From Clostridia bacterium (GTDB lineage: Bacteria; Bacillota; Clostridia; Oscillospirales; CAG-272): a stretch of 50,358 nucleotides of DNA. Position 1 is the first letter of the stretch, and each line of letters starts with the position of its first letter. The notes below the pieces were generated by a model. The model had not been told where the DNA came from. It ran no database searches and worked only from the letters and a program-made list of their open reading frames with translations. The stretch spans positions 1-50,358 of the forward strand of contig JAFTIH010000030.1 in NCBI GenBank assembly GCA_017456985.1, in the 5' to 3' direction. This document shows, in pieces, positions 24,179 to 32,674 of this stretch. Made by a program: the position numbers and the translations under genes.

Positions 24179-25297
24179 ATGGAAATTTTTAAGATCGTGA
24201 TCGCCGCCTTCGCGGTGATTGGCGCACTTGACTACGCCTTCGGCTCACGCCTCGGGATCGGCAAGGAGTTCGTCAGCGGTATTATGCTTCTCGGCACGAT
24301 GGTGCTGACGATGGTAGGAATGATCGTCCTCGCCCCGGGGCTTGCGACGCTTCTTTCTCCGCTCTTCGATTTCACGGCGGACGTCTTGCACCTCGACCCC
24401 TCTATCATCCCAGCCATCTTCTTTGCCAACGATATGGGCGGCGCACCGCTTGCCGCCGAAATTATGCGTGACGGGAAGATTGGTTTGTTCAACGCCCTCG
24501 TGACCTCCTCGATGATGGGTGCGACGGTGTCCTTCACCATCCCCTTTGCGCTCGGTGTCGTACCCAAGGAGAAGCACCGCCCGCTTTTGCTCGGGCTTCT
24601 TTGCGGCATCGTCACCATTCCGATCGGTTGCTTCGTGGGCGGTCTCGTTGCGGGGATCTCCGTTTTACCGCTTCTTTATAACTTACTGCCGCTCATCCTT
24701 TTTGCCGCGATCATTGCCGTCGGACTTGTGCGCGCGCCGGGTGCGTGCGTCAAGATCTTTTCCTTTATCGGTAAGCTCATCACGGTCGCTATCATCGTGG
24801 GGCTTTCCCTCGGTATCATTCGCTTTTTGACGGGCTTTGAGCTTATAAAAGGGCTTGGTACCGTCGAGGAGGGAATGGACGTCTGCGTCAACGCGGCAAT
24901 GTTTCTTGCAGGGGCATTCCCCCTCGTCTATGTTCTCACCCGCTTTTTGCGCCGCCCTCTGCGCGCCTTTGGCAGGGTCTTCGGCATCAACGAAACGTCG
25001 TCGGTCGGGCTTCTTGCAACCCTTGCGAGCAGTGCGCCCACCTACGGCATTATGAAGGATATGGATGAGCGTGGGGCGATGCTGAACGCCGCCTTCGCCG
25101 TGTCGGGTGCGTGGGTCGTCGCAGGACACCTTGCCTTCACCATTGCCTTTCCCGGGGGCGAAGCCTACGTGCTTCCTATGATGCTCGGCAAGCTTTCTGC
25201 CGCACTTCTTGCGCTTCTTTTGGCGGCTTTGCTTTCGGGGCGCGTTCTTGCGGCGAAGAAAACCGAAACACCCGAAGAAAATACTGCAACCGAATAA
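24179..25297 (+). CDS. eutH: EutH-type ethanolamine transporter
   Basis: This 372-residue protein has about ten membrane helices and the EutH signature segments GSRLGIGKEFVSGIMLLGTM, FFANDMGGAPLA, GINETSSVGLLATLASS and MNAAFAVSGAWVVAGHLAF-like stretches. EutH helps ethanolamine enter the cell at low external concentration. No ammonia-lyase or microcompartment genes are in view, so this is an orphan copy; it may supply ethanolamine to genes elsewhere or carry another amine. GAGGA overlaps the stop of the preceding gene. Confidence 0.9.
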   Translation: MEIFKIVIAAFAVIGALDYAFGSRLGIGKEFVSGIMLLGTMVLTMVGMIVLAPGLATLLSPLFDFTADVLHLDPSIIPAIFFANDMGGAPLAAEIMRDGKIGLFNALVTSSMMGATVSFTIPFALGVVPKEKHRPLLLGLLCGIVTIPIGCFVGGLVAGISVLPLLYNLLPLILFAAIIAVGLVRAPGACVKIFSFIGKLITVAIIVGLSLGIIRFLTGFELIKGLGTVEEGMDVCVNAAMFLAGAFPLVYVLTRFLRRPLRAFGRVFGINETSSVGLLATLASSAPTYGIMKDMDERGAMLNAAFAVSGAWVVAGHLAFTIAFPGGEAYVLPMMLGKLSAALLALLLAALLSGRVLAAKKTETPEENTATE

Positions 25298-25309
25298 AGG
25301 ACCCTTTTT

Positions 25310-26551
25310 ATGCAACCCTCTTACCGACGCGCCCGTGCAGGGTGCTACTTTGCCAATATCGCGATGGCGGCAGTCTGTTGTCTGTCGCCCCTTCTTTTCG
25401 TCACCTTCCACGAGCAGTATGGAATTTCCTACACGCTCCTTGGACTTCTTTCCGTCGTCTGCTTCGGCGTCCAGCTTTCGATCGACCTCATCTTCAGCTT
25501 CTTCGCCCGCTTCTTCAATATCCACGTGACCGTGCGTGCAACGGGGCTTTTTGCCTTCGTCGGCTCCCTCATCTACGCGATCCTGCCCCCTCTTTTTCCC
25601 GAACACGCCTATGTCTTTCTGGTGATCGGTACGCTCATTTTCTCGGTATCGGCAGGTCTTTGCGAGGTGCTGATCAGTCCCGTTATCGCCGCCATTCCCT
25701 CGGACAATCCCGAAAGAGAAATGAGCCGCCTGCACTCCATCTACGGCTGGGGCGTGGTGAGCGTCGTCATCGTGGGAACGCTTCTTTTGAAGCTCTTCGG
25801 CACGGATCGCTGGTACCTGATGGCACTTGTGATGAGTCTCGTTCCGCTCGTTCTGTTTCTTTTGTTCGCAAGAGCAGAGCTTCCGCCCGTGCAAATGGGC
25901 GGCAAGGACGGCAAGGGGGGCAGTATGCCGCGCGGCGTTCTTCTTTGTATGCTTTGCATCTTCCTCGGCGGCGCCACGGAATGCACGATGACCACCTGGT
26001 GTTCAAGCTATCTCGAAACCGCACTCGGCATCCCCAAAACGGTGGGCGACGTCTGCGGGCTTGCGCTCTTCGCATTTTTGCTTGGCATCGGCAGAACGAT
26101 CTATGCCAAGCGCGGACGGCACATTGAGCGCGTGCTTACGCTTGGTATGGCAGGCTCTGCGATCTCCTATCTGATTGCCGCACTTTCTCCCTTTCCCGCC
26201 CTCGGGCTCGTCGGCTGTGTCCTCACGGGCTTTTGCTGCGCCATGCTCTGGCCCGGTACGCTTATTATGATGGAAAAGCATTATACGGGCGTCGGTGTCG
26301 TTGGGTACGCTTTGATGGCGGCAGGGGGCGACGCGGGCGGCTCGGTCGGTCCGCAGATCGTGGGTGCCGTCGTGGACGGCGTCATCGCAAGCGACCTTGC
26401 TCCCGCTCTTGCCGAGCGCCTCTCGGTTACGGTGGATCAGCTGGGAATGAAGGTAGGCATCCTCACCGCGTCCCTCTTTCCCATCCTCGGCTTCTTTTTG
26501 TTGCTTGGCATTCAAAAGGCTGTGAGTGCGGGAAAGGTCAAAAAAGACTAA
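25310..26551 (+). CDS. MFS transporter
   Basis: A 413-residue protein with about 12 hydrophobic helices in two six-helix halves. It starts with a short basic N terminus, QPSYRRARAGCYFANI, and has the usual long central cytoplasmic loop (about residues 185-205, rich in Gly and Lys). IPSDNPEREMSRLHSIYGWG between helices resembles the FucP/sugar-related MFS branch. The gene closes the nadE transcript and is followed by a terminator. The substrate is unknown. Confidence 0.85.
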   Translation: MQPSYRRARAGCYFANIAMAAVCCLSPLLFVTFHEQYGISYTLLGLLSVVCFGVQLSIDLIFSFFARFFNIHVTVRATGLFAFVGSLIYAILPPLFPEHAYVFLVIGTLIFSVSAGLCEVLISPVIAAIPSDNPEREMSRLHSIYGWGVVSVVIVGTLLLKLFGTDRWYLMALVMSLVPLVLFLLFARAELPPVQMGGKDGKGGSMPRGVLLCMLCIFLGGATECTMTTWCSSYLETALGIPKTVGDVCGLALFAFLLGIGRTIYAKRGRHIERVLTLGMAGSAISYLIAALSPFPALGLVGCVLTGFCCAMLWPGTLIMMEKHYTGVGVVGYALMAAGGDAGGSVGPQIVGAVVDGVIASDLAPALAERLSVTVDQLGMKVGILTASLFPILGFFLLLGIQKAVSAGKVKKD

Positions 26552-26580
26552 ATTCACCTCTCCACAGCGTTATAAAGACT

Positions 26581-26618
26581 CCGTCGCAGATCGTTTTTGC
26601 GACGGTTTTTATTTTTTT
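26581..26618 (+). terminator. Intrinsic terminator after the MFS gene
   Basis: CCGTCGCA pairs with TGCGACGG around a 9-nt loop and is followed by TTTTTATTTTTTTT. Confidence 0.9.
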
Positions 26619-26629
26619 TGGGTTTTCTG

Positions 26630-26658
26630 TTGCAATTTTTCTTTGTTTGGTGTATAAT
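26630..26658 (+). promoter_or_regulatory. Sigma-A promoter of a structured RNA
   Basis: TTGCAA and a perfect TATAAT are spaced by 17 nt. No protein gene starts within 400 nt downstream, so it drives the RNA described next. Confidence 0.85.
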
Positions 26659-26661
26659 AAG

Positions 26662-26893
26662 GTTGCTACACAAAATCGAATCAAGCGGATCATGGTATTT
26701 TTTTCTTTTTGAAGTTAAAGGAATCATATACCCTTTTTCGTCATATCATACTGTTGTTTCATTTGGTAAAAATGCAAATTCCACCGCAGTATGATAGGAT
26801 ATCATATCCGATTTTATGACGGTTTTGTGTAGCAGCAATAGGAGTTTGCATTTTTCGGTGCATTCTCTTATTGAGGGTGCACTTTTTTATTTT
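26662..26893 (+). ncRNA. Structured noncoding RNA, unidentified (about 230 nt)
   Basis: A 14-bp closing stem joins 26662-26675 (starts GTTGCTACAC) to 26823-26836. Inside it, GGATCATGGTAT pairs with ATATCATATCC with one bulge, and TATCATACTG pairs with CAGTATGATA as an apical stem. In the apical loop 26771-26782 (AATGCAAATTCC) is complementary over all 12 positions to 26841-26852 downstream of the closing stem, predicting a pseudoknot or a switch. A 10-bp terminator hairpin ends the unit. Own promoter and terminator plus absence of a long ORF support an independent RNA. It could be a diverged 6S RNA, a raiA-like RNA, or a riboswitch; I cannot assign a family by reading. Confidence 0.65.
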
Positions 26894-26898
26894 GTTTT
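26858..26898 (+). terminator. Terminator of the structured RNA
   Basis: GTGCATTCTC pairs with GAGGGTGCAC (two G-T pairs), loop TTATT, followed by TTTTTTATTTTGTTTT. Confidence 0.88.
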
Positions 26899-26900
26899 AC

Positions 26901-26924
26901 AGGAGGGATTTTATGATAAGGTAA
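26901..26924 (+). other. Strong ribosome site followed by a three-codon ORF
   Basis: A perfect AGGAGG is followed 6 nt later by ATG ATA AGG TAA. No longer frame follows. It could be a leader mini-ORF, the relic of a lost gene, or chance. The remaining sequence to 27000 holds nothing else I can name. Confidence 0.35.
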
Positions 26925-27001
26925 CTTTCTGCTTAGCGTAGAAAAACGGCGTCGTGGAAGAACGAGAGAAAAACGTGAGGACAGCATCCAAAGGATACGG
27001 G

Positions 27002-27030
27002 TTGACTTTTTCCCGTTTTTATGGTATCAT
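27002..27030 (+). promoter_or_regulatory. Sigma-A promoter of the large lipoprotein
   Basis: TTGACT and TATCAT are 17 nt apart. The open frame from 27021 runs through this -10, so the true start codon must be downstream, at 27102. Confidence 0.85.
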
Positions 27031-27101
27031 TTTTTTGTGAAAGCAATATCGTGTTTTACGGCGTCATCTCGGCTTATGTGAAAACAAGAAAGGAACGAAA
27101 A

Positions 27102-29990
27102 ATGAAAAAGAAAATTTTACTTTGTATACTTGCACTTCTTTTGATCCTGTGCGTTTTGGTTGCCTGTCACGATACTCCACCCGCAGGCAACGGAGGTAAC
27201 GATGCTTCTCAAGGCGGCGGCACCACGGACGGCGGCACCACGCCACCTCCCGCGGATCCCGTTCCCGTACATATGGAAACGCTGAACGGCAAAACTGCTG
27301 AAGCCTTATACGAGGACGTAGAGGCATATTTTTCCTCTTTAATGAATTGTACGCTGAACGCGGGCATGAAGATGACGCTCGCGCAAGGGGAAAGCCGCGT
27401 TGTGACGAATAGCAAATTCCTTTATAAGATTTCCGGCGAAAGCACGTATAACAAGACGGAAACGGAAACGCTCGGCAGCACCACCGTGACGGAGGAAACC
27501 GTTATCGGCGGCTTTGTGTACGTCAACGACGGCGAAAGCAAAATTATGTATGCTGCGGAGGACTACGAGGATTCCGGCTTTGGGGGCAATAGCGTGCCGT
27601 TGGACGAGAGCATTCATTCCATCGCGATCTATGAATTTGAGGGTAAGCATTATTTGCTTATGGACTTTGATGAAGCCAAGATTAACGAGATGCTTGCTTC
27701 CGCCGAAATTGCGGGCGCGCAAGTTTCCTTCGAGGAGATTTCTTGCCGCATTGACCTGACGTCGGAGCAAGACTTTGCGTCAATGACGCTTACCGCCAAG
27801 GGCTCCACAACGATCGACGGAGTACTCTCCACCTATGACATCTCTATGAATTTCGCAATCAGCGACATTGGCAGAACCGCAGTCATCATTCCCGCAGACG
27901 TCGCCGAATACGAGCTGTATATCCCCGATTTTGATTGGGGGGGCGACGGCGACGGCGGTGACGAACAGCTTGTCACCATTCTTTTCGATACGGATGGTTA
28001 CGGTACGGTCGCACCCATCGTGGAGTATGCAGGCACCCCCATTTCTTCTCCCACCGCCCCCGTGAAGCCGAACTATACCTTTATCGGCTGGTACACCGAG
28101 GACGGAGATGCCTACACCTTCACGGTGATGCCCGAAGAGGACCTCGTGCTTTACGCACGTTACAGAAGACAGCTTTGTACGATCAACTTCATTACCAACG
28201 GCGGCAGTGCCGTTTCTCCCATCACGCTCGCCCCGGGCACGTCCGTTACCGCACCCACCGATCCCACCAAGCCCTTTAGCACATTTTTGGGCTGGGTCAC
28301 CGCAGATAACAAGCCCTACACCTTCACGGTGATGCCGGAAGACGACCTCGTGCTTTACGCACGCTTCCAGGATAAGTCCAGCATCGTCATCACCTTCAAA
28401 TACGTCGATATGTATGGCAACCCCATGCGGTATCTGTCGGACGGCTCTACCGAATACCGCCGCACGGTCTATAAGGGAAGCAGTTGGGTGTACGGTCCCG
28501 CCGTGGTCGATGACACGGAAGCGTTTGCCGACTACGTGATCACGGGCTGGGACACTGACGGCGACGGCGTCGCCGATGAGCTTTGGAGAACCGCAACCAA
28601 CGACATTACTGTAGTGAGCGTTGTTCGCAAGAAGGTCTTCTTCAGCGTTAAGTTCTACAGAGAAGACGGCACCACCCTCTACAAGGATATCCGGATGAAG
28701 GAAGGTACCGGCGTTGACGATTACGAAGTAGGTAAGCCCGTCGAGGCTGGTAAGTACTTCAAGAACTGGATCAAGGTCAGCGGCGAGTCCTCTACCGCAC
28801 TGATTGAGGACGAGTGCGTATTCAAGGCGTCCTACGGTATTTCCGACGGTACGATCGGTAGGGTAGCGCCCGGTACTATCAAGGTTGACGGTATTAAGGA
28901 GCCCGCATACGCCACCGACGGAACGGGAAGCGGTGCATATCTCCCCGTTAACACCATGCAGCAGGCTGACCACGTGCCGTGGCAGGGCTACAACGGAACC
29001 AATACAGACGATATTGAGAACGGCGGTCATCGCGGTGTGCCTACTGTGGACGTTGACGCATCTCTCGTTTGGGACGGCGAATACATCTACCTCTTCGTTG
29101 AAGTTTACGAGAAGACGCTCGTAGGTCGTTCCTCGACGTACACCATGATGGTTGCAGACGCGTACTTGAACGATACCGTTGAGGTTTGGTACTACTTTGA
29201 GCAGAAGGCTACCGGTACGGGCAATAACTACACTCGTCTTAGCGTAGGCGGCGTCCGTTGCTACAACGATCTGGCAGAACAATACGAAACGCTTCGCTAC
29301 GCTAGCCCCAGAAGCTATGGTATCGGCGGCGGTCGTTCCACACACTTCGATGAAACGCTTGTAGCCGTTCGCTCCGCACTTGACACCTACGACGACCCCA
29401 CCTTTGACGGCGTATTCGATCCCGAAGGCAAGACCAAGCCCTCCTACCATGTCGAGATCGCTTTCCCCGCCTACACCGAGGGCAAAGCGGACACGAGCGT
29501 TTGGGGCATTGACACTGCAACGGGTCGTAAGCCCGGTACGCCCGTAAGCAGTAATTTCCCCGAGGGTTACGCCTTCACCAGCGGTCAGAAGCTCGTTGCA
29601 GGTGACTTCGTACGCTTCAACATTCAGATCAACGACCTGCTGTTCAGCCAGTTTGATATCTCGGGTCTGCCCGGCTCTAAGTTCGCAGACTGCCCCGGCG
29701 GCGTTGTCGGTGAGCGCTACTATCTCTTCTACGTCGATGATCAGGGTAACCTTTTGACGGATCCCGACACGGGCAAGCCCATCGAGGTTCAGGGTAGCGA
29801 TGACGCGATGTTCGGTTCCTTCTCCGCAGTCGGTCACACGCAGATGGACACCAACTACTACATTATGTTCACGCTCGGCGACACCGAACAGGCACAGACC
29901 AAGATCTGGGGACTTTCGGGCAAGGCGAATAACCGCAAGTTCTATGCGGATAAGTCTTGTAGCGTCACATACACGCGTCCTGTAAACTAA
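27102..29990 (+). CDS. Large surface lipoprotein with InlB-type repeats and CBM9-like domain
   Basis: This 962-residue protein starts with a lipoprotein signal (KKKILLCILALLLILCVLVAC; lipidated Cys near residue 21) and a Gly/Thr/Pro linker. Residues 40-280 are an unassigned beta-rich region. About 288-425 hold two Listeria-Bacteroides (InlB B / Flg_new) repeats, each ending in TFTVMPE(E/D)DLVLYAR. A further repeat-like region precedes a C-terminal CBM9/DOMON-like domain from about 590, with TIKVDGIKEPAYA, DASLVWDGEYIYLFVEVYE and NDTVEVWYYFEQ. It is probably anchored outside the cell and binds carbohydrate or a partner; no catalytic domain is seen. ATG 27102 has AGAAAGGAA upstream. A terminator follows. 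Confidence 0.82.
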   Translation: MKKKILLCILALLLILCVLVACHDTPPAGNGGNDASQGGGTTDGGTTPPPADPVPVHMETLNGKTAEALYEDVEAYFSSLMNCTLNAGMKMTLAQGESRVVTNSKFLYKISGESTYNKTETETLGSTTVTEETVIGGFVYVNDGESKIMYAAEDYEDSGFGGNSVPLDESIHSIAIYEFEGKHYLLMDFDEAKINEMLASAEIAGAQVSFEEISCRIDLTSEQDFASMTLTAKGSTTIDGVLSTYDISMNFAISDIGRTAVIIPADVAEYELYIPDFDWGGDGDGGDEQLVTILFDTDGYGTVAPIVEYAGTPISSPTAPVKPNYTFIGWYTEDGDAYTFTVMPEEDLVLYARYRRQLCTINFITNGGSAVSPITLAPGTSVTAPTDPTKPFSTFLGWVTADNKPYTFTVMPEDDLVLYARFQDKSSIVITFKYVDMYGNPMRYLSDGSTEYRRTVYKGSSWVYGPAVVDDTEAFADYVITGWDTDGDGVADELWRTATNDITVVSVVRKKVFFSVKFYREDGTTLYKDIRMKEGTGVDDYEVGKPVEAGKYFKNWIKVSGESSTALIEDECVFKASYGISDGTIGRVAPGTIKVDGIKEPAYATDGTGSGAYLPVNTMQQADHVPWQGYNGTNTDDIENGGHRGVPTVDVDASLVWDGEYIYLFVEVYEKTLVGRSSTYTMMVADAYLNDTVEVWYYFEQKATGTGNNYTRLSVGGVRCYNDLAEQYETLRYASPRSYGIGGGRSTHFDETLVAVRSALDTYDDPTFDGVFDPEGKTKPSYHVEIAFPAYTEGKADTSVWGIDTATGRKPGTPVSSNFPEGYAFTSGQKLVAGDFVRFNIQINDLLFSQFDISGLPGSKFADCPGGVVGERYYLFYVDDQGNLLTDPDTGKPIEVQGSDDAMFGSFSAVGHTQMDTNYYIMFTLGDTEQAQTKIWGLSGKANNRKFYADKSCSVTYTRPVN

Positions 29991-29997
29991 ATAAGAG

Positions 29998-30022
29998 AAG
30001 CACCCTTCGGGGTGCTTTTCTT
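29998..30022. terminator. Terminator between convergent genes
   Basis: AAGCACCC-TTCG-GGGTGCTT followed by TTC on the plus strand; it overlaps the stop codon of the minus-strand gene by 2 nt and can act for both strands. Confidence 0.85.
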
Positions 30023-32012
30023 ATAGACACTCGTACCGCTCGCAAAGCTTTTCCTTCGTTGATTGCATCCCGTCGGGGGACGGGAGCGATGCGGGGCGGT
30101 CGGAAAAGGAAAAAAGACCGCAAAACGCCTTCTCCGATACGCTCTTCACGTCCCGCACGAAGCGGCGGCATTTTTCGTCGCCCTCCCAAAGAAAGAAGGG
30201 AACCCCGCAAGCGAGCGCGCACACGCCGAGGTGCAGGCGCGAGCCAAACGCACAGGCACAGCCCTCCAAAACGGAAAGGAATCGCCCGGCAGACCCCGAA
30301 AAATAGCGAATGCCCGTCAGCGCCGCCAGCCGCTCTAAAAAGGGCGCGTCGGTCGGATGCATTGCAAAAAGGCATAAATTTTTAGCATCAAAGCGATATG
30401 AGAGGCGCAAAACGAATGCCGTGAGCGCACACGCGTCCTCCTCGGGGGGCGTGCGGAAGGAAAGGAGGATCCGATCCCCCTTTTTTTCTTTTTGCGTGAT
30501 GGGGAGCGAGAGCACCGCGTCCGCCGCCAGCACCACGCGTTTCGCCCCGAGGCGCTTGGCGCAGAGGGCATCTCCCCGCGTGCGGCAAACGATCGTGTCG
30601 CATCGTGAAAGAATGGTGCAGACGCGCCCCTCTCCCTCGTGGGAAAGGGGGCCGAAGCCTGAGGAAAGCAGACAAACGCGGCACCCCCGCCAAAGCGCAA
30701 GGCGCAGAAAAAAGAGATAAAAGGAGAGCGAGCGGCGACTGGTCGCATCCTGTAAGAGATTGCCGCCCCCGAGAAAAAAGTCGTACCGCCGCCAAACGGT
30801 AAAAAGGGAAAGCGGTGAGAGCTTTTTTGCCGAAAGCGTGTGGATGCGCCCGTATCCCGCCCGTTTCAGTTCTCTTCTCAACGCGTGGTGCAAAAGCGTG
30901 TCCCCGACGTTATGAAAGCCGTAATATCCGCATAAAACGGCACGCGCCTTGCATATTCTTTGGTAAACGGAAAGTGCGTCGCGTACCATACGCGCGGTAC
31001 CGTACTGCGTGCAAGCATAGCGACGGTTGGCTTCCCCCATACGCAAAAGGGCATCCCGCGAGAGGCTGATCAGTGCCGTAAGATCGCCGTAAAGCGCCTT
31101 CGCCGACACGCGCGTCGCACCCCGACAACAAAAATTCGTCTCCTCCGCCCGCTTCGCGTCGGCGGGCGAAAAGACGGAAAGATACCCCTCGTTTCCCGCA
31201 AGGATCACGGCACATCCCGCCGCCATCGCCTCGAGCGCCGCGCGCGAAACGCCAACGAAAATATCTGCCTCGGCAAGCTCCTTTTCTACGGCAGTGATCG
31301 CACCCGTAAAGCGGATGTCGTAGCGCCCGTCGCGCGCTGTCAGCGCCGCCGCCTTTTCCTTTAACCCCCCAAGGGATGCGCCGTCCCCCACGAGCGTCAG
31401 AGAAAATGCCTCGGGCGGTAAATAGGCGCACGCGTCGAGAAGGGCAAACGCCGCCGCGGCACGATCGGGCGAAAGACGGGACACGTAAACGATGCGCCGC
31501 CGCGCCGAATGACCCTTTTCCTTCGGCGCAAAACGCGCGCCATCAATGCCGTTGACGGTGACGGTAATGTGCGCCTCGGGCAGCCCGTATTCGTTGATCA
31601 GGTACCGCTTGATGTCCTCGCTCACCGCCAAGGTGCGTGCCCCCCACGCGGAAAGCTGACGGCGGGGAAACGCCGTATCAAAGACCCAATGCGCCGTCGT
31701 CACGAGCCGACCGCCCGCAAGTGGGCGCGCAAGCGCCGCCGTGTACCTCGTATGTGCGTGGATGACGTCAAAGCGCTCACGGCGAAAGAGTCGCCAAAGC
31801 GAAAAAAACGCAACCACCGCATACCGCTTTCGCGGCAAAGGTAAGCGGACGTGTGCTACGCCCGAAAGGGAAGCAGCGAGCGCGCCGCCCCCCGACACCA
31901 CCGTGACGGCGTGTCCACGCGCCGCCAGCGCGTTTGCCAGCGTGCAGATGTGCGTTTCCGCCCCGCCGTGCTTGAGCGTGTCGCACAAAAGACAAATTTT
32001 GAGTTCCGACAA
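30021..32012 (-). CDS. Glycosyltransferase family 4 fused to CsaB-type polysaccharide pyruvyltransferase
   Basis: The 663-residue protein joins two enzymes. Residues 1-354 are a GT4 glycosyltransferase, with CDTLKHGGAETHI, VSEDIKRYLI, IVYVSRLSPDR and the GVSRAALEAMAAGCAVI donor site. Residues 357-663 match the CsaB family, with GYYGFHNVGDTLLHHAL, FFLGGGNLLQD, CRTRGDA, and GSRLHLGVCALACGVPFF. CsaB adds pyruvate ketals to secondary cell-wall polymers that anchor SLH proteins; the GT4 half may build the same polymer. The start is TTG at 32012 (MSELKICLL), the only start matching the family N terminus, with GAGGGGG 10 nt upstream inside a hairpin. A recent sequencing error joining two genes is unlikely, as the frame is uninterrupted. 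Confidence 0.85.
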   Translation of the reverse strand: MSELKICLLCDTLKHGGAETHICTLANALAARGHAVTVVSGGGALAASLSGVAHVRLPLPRKRYAVVAFFSLWRLFRRERFDVIHAHTRYTAALARPLAGGRLVTTAHWVFDTAFPRRQLSAWGARTLAVSEDIKRYLINEYGLPEAHITVTVNGIDGARFAPKEKGHSARRRIVYVSRLSPDRAAAAFALLDACAYLPPEAFSLTLVGDGASLGGLKEKAAALTARDGRYDIRFTGAITAVEKELAEADIFVGVSRAALEAMAAGCAVILAGNEGYLSVFSPADAKRAEETNFCCRGATRVSAKALYGDLTALISLSRDALLRMGEANRRYACTQYGTARMVRDALSVYQRICKARAVLCGYYGFHNVGDTLLHHALRRELKRAGYGRIHTLSAKKLSPLSLFTVWRRYDFFLGGGNLLQDATSRRSLSFYLFFLRLALWRGCRVCLLSSGFGPLSHEGEGRVCTILSRCDTIVCRTRGDALCAKRLGAKRVVLAADAVLSLPITQKEKKGDRILLSFRTPPEEDACALTAFVLRLSYRFDAKNLCLFAMHPTDAPFLERLAALTGIRYFSGSAGRFLSVLEGCACAFGSRLHLGVCALACGVPFFLWEGDEKCRRFVRDVKSVSEKAFCGLFSFSDRPASLPSPDGMQSTKEKLCERYECL

Positions 32013-32048
32013 AAGAAAAACCCCCTCTTACCGATATGTAAGAGAGGG
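32013..32048 (-). terminator. Terminator-like hairpin overlapping the GT4-CsaB ribosome site
   Basis: On the minus strand CCCTCTCTTAC pairs with GTAAGAGGGGG (11 bp, one wobble) and is followed by TTTTTCTTTT directly before the TTG start. The 3' arm also holds the only Shine-Dalgarno sequence. It may end spoVG transcripts and limit translation of the next gene. Confidence 0.6.
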
Positions 32049-32064
32049 CGAGGGGATGAAAAGT

Positions 32065-32136
32065 GGAGAGTGAAGAGTGAAGAGTGAAGAGGGAAGAGGG
32101 AAGAGGGAAGAGAGAGGGCGGTGAACTCTTCACCGT
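32065..32136. repeat. Heptamer tandem repeat and hairpin
   Basis: Six uninterrupted heptamers, TGAAGAG three times and GGAAGAG three times, span 32071-32112, followed by CGGTGAA-CTC-TTCACCG at 32120-32136. The block lies between spoVG and the GT4-CsaB gene. Confidence 0.8.
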
Positions 32137-32199
32137 TTATGAATGATCGGCAAAGCGCATTTGCTTTGACTTTTCGTTCACAGACTGAAAGGCGCGAGC

Positions 32200-32511
32200 T
32201 TAAAATACGGAATATTCGCTTTCTGCTCGCTCGCGGGCTTGCTCTTCCTCGGCGGCGATGAGCTGTACGTGGTAGGCGTCGATGACGGCGCTCTCAAGCT
32301 CGCCGCGGAAATCCGCGTTGATGGGATGCACGATGTCACGGTAGGTGCCGTCGGCATTCTTACGGCTGGGCATAACGATGAAATAACGGTCGCGCGCGTA
32401 GATGACCTTAATATCGTGTACGGCAAGCGCGTCGTCGAAGGTGACGGATACCACCGCCTTCATCGGACCTTCCTCAAAAAACTTTCTGATCTTAATATCT
32501 GTGATTTTCAT
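32200..32511 (-). CDS. spoVG: Septation regulator SpoVG
   Basis: SpoVG is a small RNA/DNA-binding protein that affects asymmetric septation in spore formers and other traits. The 103-residue sequence MKITDIKIRKFFEEG, with VSVTFDDALAVHDIKVI and FIVMPSRKNADGTYRDIVHP, is fully diagnostic. AAGGAGAA precedes the ATG. It is divergent from murC; the 163-bp intergenic stretch carries a TATACT on the minus strand but no clear -35. Confidence 0.96.
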   Translation of the reverse strand: MKITDIKIRKFFEEGPMKAVVSVTFDDALAVHDIKVIYARDRYFIVMPSRKNADGTYRDIVHPINADFRGELESAVIDAYHVQLIAAEEEQARERAESEYSVF

Positions 32512-32674
32512 TTTTGTTTCTCCTTTTGGCGAACGTTCTTATTGAATTTTAGAATGGGTTTGGCAGTCTCGTCCTGTAATAGCATTAGTATAACAGTCCT
32601 TTGTGACGGTTATGCGTTGAATAGGAAATTTTTCGGTAAAAAAACGCAAGAATTACGATGGAGGCGAAGGAAAT

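Noticed and set aside
27021..27101. 27-residue extension of the large lipoprotein
   Set aside because: The extension lies over the -10 element, and would move the lipoprotein signal peptide away from the N terminus.
27780..29837. 685-codon open frame on the minus strand of the lipoprotein gene
   Set aside because: It has no ribosome site or promoter, and the plus strand encodes clear InlB-type repeats and a CBM9-like domain; it is a shadow of codon bias.
32512..32674. Sigma-H promoter for spoVG
   Set aside because: A TATACT lies on the minus strand, but neither a proper -35 nor the sigma-H consensus pair was found at the right spacing.
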